Assembly: GCF_013114625.1 (NCBI RefSeq)
Contig: NZ_VTXD01000021.1
Coordinates: 81,773-145,772, forward strand
Source: Vibrio sp. 99-70-13A1
Lineage (GTDB): Bacteria > Pseudomonadota > Gammaproteobacteria > Enterobacterales > Vibrionaceae
Direction: 5' to 3'
Length of the DNA: 64,000 nucleotides
The position numbers and the translations under genes are program-made. Positions 38,299 through 47,985 of this stretch are shown here, one piece after another (positions within the stretch are counted from its first letter, which is position 1; each line of letters begins with the position of its first letter). The notes below the pieces were generated by a model. That model ran no database searches and had not been told where the DNA came from. It worked only from the letters and a program-made list of their open reading frames with translations.

Positions 38299-41118
38299 CT
38301 AGTTCTTAAGTAGGGTCAGAGCGTCTTCAATTAACGCTTTCTGTTGTTTCAAGTGTACTGACATATAGCCAACAGCTGGCGATGCTGATGCAGCACGACC
38401 TGCATACTTAAGATCAGCACCGGCTGGGATAGCAGCACGGAAGTTATGTTGGCTAGAGTACCAAGCACCTTGGTTCTGAGGCTCTTCTTGACACCAAACG
38501 TAATCTTCTACATTTGTATATTGTGCAATTGCCGCTTCAACATCTTCTGTTGGGAACGGGTAAATTTGCTCAATACGTACAATGGCCACATCATCTTGCT
38601 CATTCTTACGACGTTGCTCTAGTAGGTCAAAATAAACCTTACCAGAACAGAACACTACGCGTTTCACATTCTCAGGAGCTAGGTCATCAACTTCAGCAAT
38701 TGCTGGTTGGAAAGTGCCTTGCGCAAGATCTTCAAGTGAAGACGTACATAGTGGGTGACGCAGTAGAGATTTAGGAGACATCACAATCAATGGACGACGC
38801 ATCGGTCTTACAACCTGACGACGAATCATGTGATATACCTGAGCAGGTGTAGACGGAACAACAACTTGCATGTTCTGTTCAGCACATAACTGCAAGTAAC
38901 GCTCTAGTCGAGCTGAAGAGTGCTCCGGACCTTGACCTTCGTAACCATGAGGAAGCAGCATAGTTAGACCACATAAACGTGCCCACTTCTGCTCACCAGA
39001 TGAAATAAACTGATCAATAACAACCTGAGCGCCGTTCGCAAAATCACCAAACTGAGCTTCCCAGAGGGTTAATCCACCTGGTTCAGCGGTTGCATAGCCG
39101 TATTCGAATGCTAATACCGCTTCTTCAGATAATACAGAGTCAAACACTTGGAATGGACCTTGTTTATCATGAATATTCGCCAGTGGAACATACGTGCTTG
39201 CATCGGTTTGGTTATGCAGAACAGAGTGACGGTGGAAGAACGTACCACGGCCTGAATCTTGGCCCGAAATACGGATACGCTTACCATCATCAACCAATGT
39301 TGCATACGCTAATGTTTCAGCCATACCCCAGTCGATCTGCTTTTCACCATTGATCATTGCAGTTCGGTCGTTATAAAGCTTGTTAACACGGCTTTGCAGT
39401 TTATGGCTATCTGGGTATTGGCATAACTTAGTACCCAGCTCTTTCAGACGATCAATTGCAACTTCGTTATCCCATTCGATATTCCAGTCGTGTCCTAGGT
39501 AAGGAGACCAGTCAACAGAATGAAGAGCCATTGGGCGCCACTCTTTTACAACCACTTCACCATGGTCAAGAGCATCACGGTACTCATTAACTAATTGGGT
39601 TGCCGTTTCAATATCAAACTCACCGCGATCAATTAACACATCAGCATAAAGCTTACGAGGCGTCGGGTGTTTTTTGATTTTTTGGTACATAAGAGGCTGA
39701 GTTGCATTCGGCTCATCAGCTTCATTGTGACCATGACGACGGTAACAAACTAGATCAATAACTACGTCACGTTTGAATGTATTACGGTAATCCAGTGCAA
39801 TACGAGCAACAAAAGCAACTGCTTCTGGATCATCCGCATTTACGTGGAAAATTGGAGCCTGTACCATCTTCGCGATATCAGTACAGTACATAGTAGAGCG
39901 TGTATCACGAGGATTAGAAGTAGTGAAACCTACTTGGTTATTCACGACGATACGAACAGTACCACCAACACAGAAACCACGAGCTTGAGACATGTTAAAC
40001 GTCTCTTGAACAACACCTTGCCCAGCAATTGCGGAATCACCGTGAATAGTTATAGGAAGTACGCTACTGCCGTCTTTATCATCAAGGCGATCTTGACGAG
40101 CACGGACTGAGCCGATAACTACAGGGTTTACGATTTCTAAGTGAGACGGGTTAAATGCAAGCGCTAAGTGAACATTGCCACCTGGTGTCGCAAAGTCAGC
40201 AGAGAAGCCTTGGTGATATTTAACATCACCCGTACCCCATGTGTCATCATGCTTCTTGCCAGCAAACTCATCAAATAAATCTTGTGGCTTTTTACCAAGC
40301 ACGTTAACAAGCATGTTCAAACGACCACGGTGAGCCATTCCGACCACAACTTCACGCATACCTTGCCCACCAGCATGACGAATAATTTCTTTCGTCATTG
40401 GAACAAGCGCATCACCACCTTCAAGAGAGAAACGTTTTGCACCTGGGAACTTAGCACCCAAATAACGTTCAAGCCCTTCAGCAGCAGTTAGCTCTTCAAG
40501 GAATGCTTGTTTTTCTTCATGGTTGAATGATGGTTGACCAGAAACAGATTCCAAACGCTGTTGAATCCAACGCTTTTGCTCTGTGTTAGTCATGTGCATG
40601 TATTCTGCACCGATTGAACCACAATACGTTTGCTTCAGGGCTTTATATAAGTCCTTTAGCACCATTGTCTCTTGCCCAATAGCAAAAGAACCAACGTTAA
40701 ACGTTTCATTGAAGTCATCTTCGGTTAGGTTGTGGAATGCAGGGTCCAGTTCAGCAACTGTTCCTCGTTCCCATAAACCTAGCGGATCTAGATTTGCAGC
40801 TTGATGCCCTCGGAATCGATAAGCATTGATTAGTTGCAGTACTTTTACTTGTTTCGCATCGACATCAGGATCACTAACTTGGACGTTGTAATGCTTTGTT
40901 TCTTGAGCGAGTCGTCGGAAGTATTCGCGAACACGTGAATGCGGTTGTTCAACCACTTCAGAAGCTTGCACAGGCAAGTCTTCAAATACACGTTTCCACT
41001 CATCACTTACCAAGTCTGGGTCACTTAGATACAGTTCGTAGATTTCTTCTACATAAGTTGCATTGGCGCCAGCCAAGTGTGAAGACTCGAGCCATGCCTT
41101 CATCACGCCGTTGTGCAT
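38299..41118 (-). CDS. sucA: 2-oxoglutarate dehydrogenase E1
   Basis: The 939-residue thiamine diphosphate enzyme decarboxylates 2-oxoglutarate and loads lipoyl-SucB. Seen are the E1 N-terminal ELYLSDPDLVSDEWKRVFEDLP, VVGMAHRGRLNMLVNVLGK, the TDP/Mg region IHGDSAIAGQGVVQETFN, YRRHGHNEADEP and SGRGTFFHRHSVLHNQ. AAGGGAAATT precedes the ATG. It is separated from sdhB by 95 bp with a terminator-like hairpin. Confidence 0.98.
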   Translation of the reverse strand: MHNGVMKAWLESSHLAGANATYVEEIYELYLSDPDLVSDEWKRVFEDLPVQASEVVEQPHSRVREYFRRLAQETKHYNVQVSDPDVDAKQVKVLQLINAYRFRGHQAANLDPLGLWERGTVAELDPAFHNLTEDDFNETFNVGSFAIGQETMVLKDLYKALKQTYCGSIGAEYMHMTNTEQKRWIQQRLESVSGQPSFNHEEKQAFLEELTAAEGLERYLGAKFPGAKRFSLEGGDALVPMTKEIIRHAGGQGMREVVVGMAHRGRLNMLVNVLGKKPQDLFDEFAGKKHDDTWGTGDVKYHQGFSADFATPGGNVHLALAFNPSHLEIVNPVVIGSVRARQDRLDDKDGSSVLPITIHGDSAIAGQGVVQETFNMSQARGFCVGGTVRIVVNNQVGFTTSNPRDTRSTMYCTDIAKMVQAPIFHVNADDPEAVAFVARIALDYRNTFKRDVVIDLVCYRRHGHNEADEPNATQPLMYQKIKKHPTPRKLYADVLIDRGEFDIETATQLVNEYRDALDHGEVVVKEWRPMALHSVDWSPYLGHDWNIEWDNEVAIDRLKELGTKLCQYPDSHKLQSRVNKLYNDRTAMINGEKQIDWGMAETLAYATLVDDGKRIRISGQDSGRGTFFHRHSVLHNQTDASTYVPLANIHDKQGPFQVFDSVLSEEAVLAFEYGYATAEPGGLTLWEAQFGDFANGAQVVIDQFISSGEQKWARLCGLTMLLPHGYEGQGPEHSSARLERYLQLCAEQNMQVVVPSTPAQVYHMIRRQVVRPMRRPLIVMSPKSLLRHPLCTSSLEDLAQGTFQPAIAEVDDLAPENVKRVVFCSGKVYFDLLEQRRKNEQDDVAIVRIEQIYPFPTEDVEAAIAQYTNVEDYVWCQEEPQNQGAWYSSQHNFRAAIPAGADLKYAGRAASASPAVGYMSVHLKQQKALIEDALTLLKN

Positions 41119-41173
41119 AATTTCCCTTAACCTGTAGTTTCACATTTGCATCGGTCAATGCCGAGCTATTAAA

Positions 41174-41201
41174 AGGCCGCCCCAAGACTTCAAGGGCGGC
41201 A
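41174..41201 (-). terminator. Terminator-like hairpin between sdhB and sucA
   Basis: The GC-rich stem GCCGCCC/GGGCGGC (about 8 bp, 10-base loop) is followed on the minus strand by CTTTTAAT. Part of the sdh transcript may stop here, leaving sucABCD to read-through or its own promoter. Confidence 0.65.
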
Positions 41202-41213
41202 ATTTTTGTTATT

Positions 41214-41927
41214 TTAAACCGAACGATTTACAAGCATGGATTTAATATGACCAATTGCTTTCGTTGGATTTAGTCCCTTAGGACAAACACTTACACAGTT
41301 CATGATGCCATGGCAACGAAAAACGCTAAATGCATCATCAAGATCTGACAGACGTTCATCTGTTGCTGTATCGCGGCTATCTATTAACCAACGGTAAGCA
41401 GCAAGTAGACCTGCAGGGCCTATAAACTTATCAGGGTTCCACCAGAACGATGGGCATGATGTTGTACAACATGCACACATAATACATTCATACAAACCAT
41501 CTAAATGCGCACGCTCATCGGGGCTTTGTAAGTTTTCACGAGCCGGAGGTACATTGCCTTCAGTTACTAAGAAAGGTTTCACTTTTTCATAGTTATCGTA
41601 GAACTGTGTCATGTCTACAATTAAGTCACGAACAACCGGTAACCCTGGCAGCGGACGGATGACAATTTTATCTTGCCCCATAAGCGCTGATAGCGAAGTA
41701 ATACACGCTAAGCCATTCTTACCATTCATGTTAAGACCGTCAGAACCACAAACACCTTCACGGCAAGAGCGTCTAAATGCAATCGATGGATCTTGCTCTT
41801 TCAGAAGAATTAACGCATCCAAAAGCATCATGTCAGAACCTTCTTCTACTTCAAGGATGTAATCCTTCATGTACGGTTTCTGATCAACATCTGGGTTGTA
41901 GCGGTATAAAGAGAAATTCAGTTTCAT
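41214..41927 (-). CDS. sdhB: Succinate dehydrogenase iron-sulfur subunit
   Basis: SdhB carries electrons from SdhA to ubiquinone through three clusters. The Cys sets are visible in order: CREGVCGSDGLNMNGKNGLAC for 2Fe-2S, CIMCACCTTSCPSFWW for 4Fe-4S and CHGIMNCVSVCPKGLNP for 3Fe-4S. 237 residues; it follows sdhA by 15 bp. Confidence 0.98.
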   Translation of the reverse strand: MKLNFSLYRYNPDVDQKPYMKDYILEVEEGSDMMLLDALILLKEQDPSIAFRRSCREGVCGSDGLNMNGKNGLACITSLSALMGQDKIVIRPLPGLPVVRDLIVDMTQFYDNYEKVKPFLVTEGNVPPARENLQSPDERAHLDGLYECIMCACCTTSCPSFWWNPDKFIGPAGLLAAYRWLIDSRDTATDERLSDLDDAFSVFRCHGIMNCVSVCPKGLNPTKAIGHIKSMLVNRSV

Positions 41928-41942
41928 TTTAATGCCCTCTCC

Positions 41943-43709
41943 TTAGTACGTACGCGCTTTTGGCGGGAATGCTTCACGATGTACAGGTTCCATATTTACA
42001 CCTCTCTTCGACATTTCTTCAGTCTCCGGGTTGTAAATTGAGTGGCATAGCCACTGTGCATCATCACGGTCTGGGAAATCAAAACGAGCATGAGCACCAC
42101 GGCTCTCTGTGCGGAAGTTCGCAGCAACAGCGGTAGCAAAAGCAGTTTCCATCAGATTTTCAAGCTCTAAACACTCAATACGCTGCGTGTTAAATTCAGT
42201 AGACTTATCTGATAGATGAGCATTTTTCAGACGCTCACGAATAACTTTAAGTTCTTCTAAGCCTTTCGCCATAGCGTCACCTTCACGGAATACCGAGAAG
42301 TTATTCTGCATACATTGCTGTAAATCTTTACGGATTTGAGCAGGGTCTTCACCACCGGTACTATTTTCCCAACGGTTGTAACGCTCTAATGAACGCTCAA
42401 TGTCTGCTTCCGTAGCTGGCTTCGCTTCTTCTTGTTTCTTAAGTGTCTCACCAAGGTGTAGACCTGTTGCACGACCAAATACTACTAAATCAAGCAACGA
42501 GTTACCGCCTAAACGGTTTGCACCATGTACCGATACAGAGGCGATTTCACCACAAGCGAATAGACCTTGAATTTCAACATCAGTGCCAGCAGGGTCTTGC
42601 TTAATAGCTTGACCTGAAACTTGAGTTGGTACGCCGCCCATCATGTAGTGACAAGTAGGAATTACTGGAATTGGTTCTTTTACTGGATCAACGTGCGCAA
42701 AGGTACGAGACAATTCACAAACACCAGGTAAGCGAGATTCAAGTGTCTCTTTACCAAGGTGATCCAATTTAAGTTTGATATGTGGACCCCAAGGACCATC
42801 GCAACCACGACCTTCACGAATCTCGATCATCATTGAACGAGCAACAACATCACGACCCGCTAAATCTTTCGCATTAGGAGCATAACGCTCCATGAAACGT
42901 TCACCATCTTTGTTAAGCAGGTAACCACCTTCACCACGACAGCCTTCTGTTACTAGAACACCTGCGCCAGCGATACCCGTTGGGTGGAACTGCCACATTT
43001 CGATATCTTGCATTGGCACGCCAGCACGAATCGCCATACCAACACCGTCACCAGTGTTAATGTGAGCATTCGTTGTAGAAGCGTAAATACGACCAGCACC
43101 ACCAGTCGCTAAAATTGTCGCTTTAGCTTTGAAGTAACATACTTCACCAGTTTCCATGCAAAGTGCAGTTGTACCTAAAATTGCACCATCTTCGTTTTTA
43201 ACAAGATCAAGTGCATACCATTCAGAGAAAACCGTAGTTTTATGCTTAATATTTTGCTGGTAAAGAGTATGCAAAAGCGCGTGACCAGTACGGTCAGCAG
43301 CAGCGGCAGTACGAGCAGCTTGCTCACCACCAAAGTTTTTAGACTGACCACCGAATGGACGTTGGTAAATAGTACCATTGTCAAAACGAGAGAATGGAAG
43401 ACCCATTTTCTCTAATTCAATTACTGATTCAGGACCATTTTTACACATGTATTCGATTGCATCTTGGTCACCAATATAATCAGAACCTTTTACAGTATCG
43501 TACATGTGTTGTTCCCAGTGATCCTCATGCGCATTACCAAGGGCAACTGTGATGCCACCTTGTGCAGAAACGGTATGAGAACGTGTTGGGAAAACTTTTG
43601 AAAGCAATGCACAAGATAGGCCTTGCTCTGAAATTTGTAGCGCAGCACGCATGCCAGCACCACCAGCGCCAATTACAACGGCATCAAACTCACGAACAGG
43701 AATAGTCAC
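41943..43709 (-). CDS. sdhA: Succinate dehydrogenase flavoprotein subunit
   Basis: SdhA oxidises succinate to fumarate on covalent FAD at the cytosolic face of the inner membrane. The 588 residues show the FAD-binding [15 protein letters not shown], the flavin-attachment His in [11 protein letters not shown], the substrate-site [21 protein letters not shown] and [10 protein letters not shown], and [14 protein letters not shown]. It starts at GTG directly after the sdhD stop. Confidence 0.98.
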   Translation of the reverse strand: MTIPVREFDAVVIGAGGAGMRAALQISEQGLSCALLSKVFPTRSHTVSAQGGITVALGNAHEDHWEQHMYDTVKGSDYIGDQDAIEYMCKNGPESVIELEKMGLPFSRFDNGTIYQRPFGGQSKNFGGEQAARTAAAADRTGHALLHTLYQQNIKHKTTVFSEWYALDLVKNEDGAILGTTALCMETGEVCYFKAKATILATGGAGRIYASTTNAHINTGDGVGMAIRAGVPMQDIEMWQFHPTGIAGAGVLVTEGCRGEGGYLLNKDGERFMERYAPNAKDLAGRDVVARSMMIEIREGRGCDGPWGPHIKLKLDHLGKETLESRLPGVCELSRTFAHVDPVKEPIPVIPTCHYMMGGVPTQVSGQAIKQDPAGTDVEIQGLFACGEIASVSVHGANRLGGNSLLDLVVFGRATGLHLGETLKKQEEAKPATEADIERSLERYNRWENSTGGEDPAQIRKDLQQCMQNNFSVFREGDAMAKGLEELKVIRERLKNAHLSDKSTEFNTQRIECLELENLMETAFATAVAANFRTESRGAHARFDFPDRDDAQWLCHSIYNPETEEMSKRGVNMEPVHREAFPPKARTY

Positions 43710-44057
43710 TTACGCACCCCACAAAATAAACAGACCAGAGAAGAAATATCCAATAAGAACAGCAACAACACCTAATTGAAGACCACCGCGCAACATTGCA
43801 CATTTGATGTAGTCAGTCAGGACTTGCCATAAGCCAATCCAAGCGTGAATTAACACTGAAGTCAGTGCTAGCATAGTGAAGACTTTAGTGAACGTACCAC
43901 CAAAGAATTGCGTCCAAGATACGTAAGAAATGTCTCCCGAGAAAGCACAGAAGCTAACAAGGTAGATGGTGTAAAGCGTCATAATAATTGCGGTTGCACG
44001 AATTAATAAATAATCATGAACACCATTACGACCAAAAGTGGATATGTTATTTACCAT
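43710..44057 (-). CDS. sdhD: Succinate dehydrogenase membrane anchor subunit
   Basis: SdhD (115 residues) has three transmembrane helices, the heme/quinone-side His in LTSVLIHAWIGLWQVLTDYIK with its DY pair, and the conserved N-terminal RNGVHDYLLIRATAIIMTLY. It overlaps sdhC by 7 bp and abuts sdhA. Confidence 0.96.
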   Translation of the reverse strand: MVNNISTFGRNGVHDYLLIRATAIIMTLYTIYLVSFCAFSGDISYVSWTQFFGGTFTKVFTMLALTSVLIHAWIGLWQVLTDYIKCAMLRGGLQLGVVAVLIGYFFSGLFILWGA

Positions 44058-44443
44058 ACTAAAATCCCCGCTAGTAGAGACAATACCGCTGTTGCTGCGA
44101 ATGCAACCTGAGCGCTCTTAGCACCAGATTCCAGCTCTTCAAAATGACCTAGATCCATTAACAAGTGACGAATGCCACCAGCAATGTGATAAGCCAAAGC
44201 GGTTAGAATGCCCCACAAAATAAACTTAACAAAAAAGCCATCGACAATGTCGCTTGCTTCCATGAAGCCTACAGGGGAGGAGAGGGAAATGGATAGTAAC
44301 CAAAGCAGAATTCCGATCGCAACAAATGTAATCACCCCAGACACACGGTGTAGGATGGATGCAATTGCAGTGATAGGAAAGTGGATGGTCTGTAAATCTA
44401 AATTAACAGGTCTTGTCTTTCTTTCTTTCACGGGCTTGCTCAC
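44051..44443 (-). CDS. sdhC: Succinate dehydrogenase cytochrome b556 subunit
   Basis: SdhC (130 residues) is the first gene of the operon. It has the motif RPVNLDLQTIHFPITAIASILHRVSGV with the quinone-site Ser/Arg, and HIAGGIRHLLMDLGHF with the heme-ligand His. The start is GTG with GGAG five bases upstream. Confidence 0.97.
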   Translation of the reverse strand: MSKPVKERKTRPVNLDLQTIHFPITAIASILHRVSGVITFVAIGILLWLLSISLSSPVGFMEASDIVDGFFVKFILWGILTALAYHIAGGIRHLLMDLGHFEELESGAKSAQVAFAATAVLSLLAGILVW

Positions 44444-44857
44444 TCAGCTCCATCGAGCTTTTATGGTCATTAAATAACCTTAGATATTGTTATGGACAAA
44501 TTTTGGTCGAAAACCGGTAAAACTTAACATTAAATTAACAATTGACGCGTATTAATCGCACTTTAATTGTAAAATAAATGTTAACAACAAGGTTACTAGA
44601 GACACCTCACAATTCTTTTTAGCCTTGAATTTAAAGGTCTGGACCAGAATTTTCACCGCCACTATACGACTCGCAACATTCTAATACAATTGATGTAACA
44701 AATAATGCTACATAGAACAGATTTTTAACGAATTTAATGCAAAAAACACTAACAAGTGCACACAAAAGTGCAGATTAATTGACTTTCGACGCCAAGAGCA
44801 GTAAAAAAATGGCACATAAACATCCTGGACGGATTAATAATAACAAAGGAGATTGTT
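44444..44857. promoter_or_regulatory. Divergent sdhC-gltA control region
   Basis: These 414 AT-rich bases separate the divergent sdh-suc and gltA transcripts and contain an ArcA-like site (44525-44539). No coding frame or small RNA was recognised. Confidence 0.6.
44525..44539. promoter_or_regulatory. ArcA-like binding site
   Basis: The 15-mer, read as GTTAATTTAATGTTA on the minus strand, differs from the E. coli ArcA consensus GTTAATTAAATGTTA at one base. It lies 82 bp upstream of sdhC, in line with anaerobic repression of TCA genes. Confidence 0.55.
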
Positions 44858-46147
44858 ATGGCGGATAAGAAAGCTACCCTTCATATTGAAGGTCAAGCGC
44901 CAATCGAATTGCCGATTGCTGAAGGTGTACTTGGTACGCCGGTTATCGACGTTCGTACACTAGGTTCTAATGGTTTTTTCACTTTTGATCCTGGTTTTCT
45001 TGCCACTGCATCTTGTGAATCGCAAATCACTTACATTGACGGTGGGAAAGGTATCCTTTTACACCGTGGTTATCCAATTGATCAACTGGCCAATAACGCT
45101 GATTACCTTGAAGTTTGTTACATTCTTCTTTACGGCGAAGCTCCATCTCGTGCTCAATACGAAGAATTTAAGACAACAGTGACACGTCACACCATGGTAC
45201 ATGAGCAAATTGCTAGCTTTTTCCATGGCTTCCGACGTGATGCTCACCCGATGGCAGTAATGTGTGGTGTTGTAGGCGCTCTTGCAGCGTTTTACCATGA
45301 CTCACTAGATATCAACAACGACACACACCGTGAAATTGCTGCGTATCGTCTTATTTCAAAAATGCCGACTCTTGCGGCAATGTGTTATAAATATTCGATT
45401 GGTCAACCGTTTATCTACCCACGTAACGACCTAAGCTACGCTGAAAACTTCCTGCACATGATGTATGCGAACCCATGTGAAGAGTATGAAGTAAATCCAG
45501 TTGTTGCTCGTGCGATGGATAAAATCTTTACTCTACACGCAGATCACGAACAAAACGCTTCTACTTCAACTGTTCGTTTAGCAGGTTCTTCAGGTGCAAA
45601 CCCATTCGCTTGTATCGCAGCAGGTATTGCTTCTCTTTGGGGACCAGCACACGGCGGCGCAAACGAAGCTTGTTTGATGATGCTTGAAGAAATTGGCAGT
45701 GTAGAAAACATTGACGAGTATGTTGCTAAAGCAAAAGACAAAGATGACCCATTCCGCCTTATGGGCTTTGGTCACCGTGTTTACAAAAACTATGACCCGC
45801 GTGCAACTGTAATGCGCGAAGCTTGTCATGAAGTATTGAAAGAGCTAAACATCAAAGATCCACTGTTAGATGTAGCAATGGAGCTTGAACGTATTGCACT
45901 TTCAGATGAATACTTTGTTTCTAAGAAGCTTTACCCGAACGTAGATTTCTATTCTGGTATTATTCTTAAAGCTATCGGCATCCCAGTATCTATGTTTACC
46001 GTAATCTTTGCGATGTCTCGTACTATCGGCTGGATTGCGCACTGGAATGAAATGCATAGTGATCCAACAAACCGTATTGGTCGTCCTCGCCAGCTTTATA
46101 CGGGTAAAGAAAAACGTGAATTCCAACCTCTTCATGAACGTGAATAG
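44858..46147 (+). CDS. gltA: Citrate synthase (type II, hexameric)
   Basis: GltA condenses acetyl-CoA and oxaloacetate to citrate. The 429 residues (E. coli 427) include [14 protein letters not shown], the catalytic region [26 protein letters not shown] with the active His, and [14 protein letters not shown] with the catalytic Asp. AAAGGAGA precedes the ATG. It is divergent from sdhCDAB as in E. coli. Confidence 0.98.
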   Translation: MADKKATLHIEGQAPIELPIAEGVLGTPVIDVRTLGSNGFFTFDPGFLATASCESQITYIDGGKGILLHRGYPIDQLANNADYLEVCYILLYGEAPSRAQYEEFKTTVTRHTMVHEQIASFFHGFRRDAHPMAVMCGVVGALAAFYHDSLDINNDTHREIAAYRLISKMPTLAAMCYKYSIGQPFIYPRNDLSYAENFLHMMYANPCEEYEVNPVVARAMDKIFTLHADHEQNASTSTVRLAGSSGANPFACIAAGIASLWGPAHGGANEACLMMLEEIGSVENIDEYVAKAKDKDDPFRLMGFGHRVYKNYDPRATVMREACHEVLKELNIKDPLLDVAMELERIALSDEYFVSKKLYPNVDFYSGIILKAIGIPVSMFTVIFAMSRTIGWIAHWNEMHSDPTNRIGRPRQLYTGKEKREFQPLHERE

Positions 46148-46170
46148 TCGTTTATGCAGTAGTTAGATCT

Positions 46171-46203
46171 AAAAAAGGTTGACGTTATCGTCAACCTTTT
46201 TGT
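46171..46203. terminator. Bidirectional terminator between gltA and ybgI
   Basis: AAAAGGTTGACG pairs with CGTCAACCTTTT around TTAT, with T runs on both strands. Confidence 0.92.
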
Positions 46204-46259
46204 TTCTATTCTACTCATCGTTATACCAGCAGGTATAGCACTATTAAGAGTAATATGGC

Positions 46260-47018
46260 TTACACTGGATTATCGATATCAATGAACACAACATCTAAAT
46301 CATGCTCTTGAGTTAACCATTCGCCTAACGCTTTAACACCATATCTTTCCGTTGCATGATGTCCCGCAGAGAAGTAATGAATATCTTGTTCACGAGCAGA
46401 GTAAGTCGTTCGTTCTGAAATTTCACCAGAGATAAATGCATCTAAACCATTCGCGGCTGCAAGCTCAATATAGTCTTGCCCACCACCAGTACACCAGCCA
46501 ACACTTGTGATCAGTTTACTTTCATTTTCTGGCGCAATATGAAGGGGATGACGTTTAAGGACTTGGTTAATTTTTTCCGAGAATTCAGCCCCAGTCATTG
46601 GCTCTTTTAGCTTACCAAACATAGCAACTGACTGCGGGTGTCCTTCTAGCCCGCCTTCAACTTCAATATCTAACAATTCAGCTAATTTTGCGTTATTACC
46701 TAGCTCTGGGTGGATATCAAGTGGTAAGTGGTAACCTAGCAAATTAATATCGTTTTTAATCAGAGTGCGAATTCGCTTCCCTTTCATTCCACGGATCGCT
46801 TCCGGTTCACCTTTCCAAAAAAAACCATGATGAACAAGTAATGCGTCAGCATTCAGTTCAACCGCTTTATCAATCAACGCTTGTGAAGCTGTAACTCCTG
46901 TTACAATCTTCTTAACTTGCTGTACACCTTCGACTTGCAAGCCATTTGGGCAGTAATCCTTAATTTGTTGAGGCTGTAGCTTTTCGTTAAGAATTTTTTC
47001 TAATTGTAAGTTATTCAT
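46260..47018 (-). CDS. ybgI: Nif3-like dinuclear metal centre protein (YbgI)
   Basis: The 252-residue protein belongs to the NIF3/YbgI family of hexameric rings with a two-metal site. Metal-ligand motifs are LLVHHGFFWKGEP, LGYHLPLDIHPELGNN and the C-terminal FSAGHHATERYGVKALGEW. The family is linked to GTP cyclohydrolase-like hydrolysis but its true reaction is unsettled. GGAATAAG precedes the ATG; it is divergent from the DUF1853 gene. Confidence 0.94.
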   Translation of the reverse strand: MNNLQLEKILNEKLQPQQIKDYCPNGLQVEGVQQVKKIVTGVTASQALIDKAVELNADALLVHHGFFWKGEPEAIRGMKGKRIRTLIKNDINLLGYHLPLDIHPELGNNAKLAELLDIEVEGGLEGHPQSVAMFGKLKEPMTGAEFSEKINQVLKRHPLHIAPENESKLITSVGWCTGGGQDYIELAAANGLDAFISGEISERTTYSAREQDIHYFSAGHHATERYGVKALGEWLTQEHDLDVVFIDIDNPV

Positions 47019-47109
47019 TACTTATTCCAACATGCATATTTGATAACGTGGTTATAGCAATTTACAGTTAGAATGTCGAAAGCCTTACATCAAACTCTAT
47101 GAGGAAAGC

Positions 47110-47868
47110 ATGACACCAATACAGCGTTTTTATCAATGGCTCATCGACTCTCCCCCTTTGTTAGAGCTCAAGCCTCCAATATCAGATCTCAGTGTATTTT
47201 CGAGCAATCATAGATTGGATGACACACATACCTACCAAGGGAACCTTCGCCTTGGCTTTCTGTATCAACACTTGTGTGAACAAGTGATTAACACCTCTCC
47301 TAGTCACTCGATCAAACGAGATGAAATACAAATTAATGTTGAAGGCAGAACTTTAGGCGCCATTGACTTTATCGTCGAGAATCAAAAGTCTAATTTACTG
47401 GAACATTGGGAAGTTGCGATTAAGTTCTATTTACTCCATGAAGATATTTGGTTTGGGCCAAACTCTCATGATCAGCTTGATAAAAAACTTGAAAGAATGC
47501 TCAACCATCAATTGGCGATGTCTTCATCTAGTGCCTTTGTTGAACAATATCCTGAGCTAAAAACCAACTCCGAACATTTATTAATGCAAGGTCGTTTATA
47601 CATAAATCCATTCTTAGATCAGAGTGTTCCAACTGAGTGTTTAGGCTATAAGATTAATCCCAGCCAAGTTAATGGGTTTTGGTGTTATAAAAGCCAAGTT
47701 CACTTAATTGAAGAAGCCCTCTACCCAATAAATAAAGACCAATGGGCTGCTGGAACTGACAATTTTGACGGAGAACCTATCAAAGAATTTGGTGAGCGAT
47801 TTATCCATGCTCAAACTAATACAGGGCAGTTCTGGTTTGTTATGCCTGAAAGTTGGCCCCACAATTAA
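47110..47868 (+). CDS. DUF1853 family protein, nuclease-like fold
   Basis: This 252-residue protein fits DUF1853. A central segment, GAIDFIVENQKSNLLEHWEVAIKFYLL, has the D-x(n)-ExxxK look of PD-(D/E)XK nucleases, and this is followed by DIWFGPNSHDQLDKKLERMLNHQL, typical of the family. No experimental function is known to me. It stands alone between ybgI (divergent) and pgm (convergent). Confidence 0.8.
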   Translation: MTPIQRFYQWLIDSPPLLELKPPISDLSVFSSNHRLDDTHTYQGNLRLGFLYQHLCEQVINTSPSHSIKRDEIQINVEGRTLGAIDFIVENQKSNLLEHWEVAIKFYLLHEDIWFGPNSHDQLDKKLERMLNHQLAMSSSSAFVEQYPELKTNSEHLLMQGRLYINPFLDQSVPTECLGYKINPSQVNGFWCYKSQVHLIEEALYPINKDQWAAGTDNFDGEPIKEFGERFIHAQTNTGQFWFVMPESWPHN

Positions 47869-47913
47869 AGCTTTTAAAGATATAAAGGATTTTAAGGCAT
47901 TCTCGTCTCAATA

Positions 47914-47946
47914 AAAAAGGGCTGATGCTTTAACATCAACCCTTTA
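47914..47946. terminator. Bidirectional terminator between the DUF1853 gene and pgm
   Basis: AAAGGG-TGATG pairs with CATCA-CCCTTT with one mismatch, with an A run before and T residues after. Confidence 0.8.
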
Positions 47947-47985
47947 AGAAGGCAGCGACTCAATGAGCTACTGAATCAATTTCAA

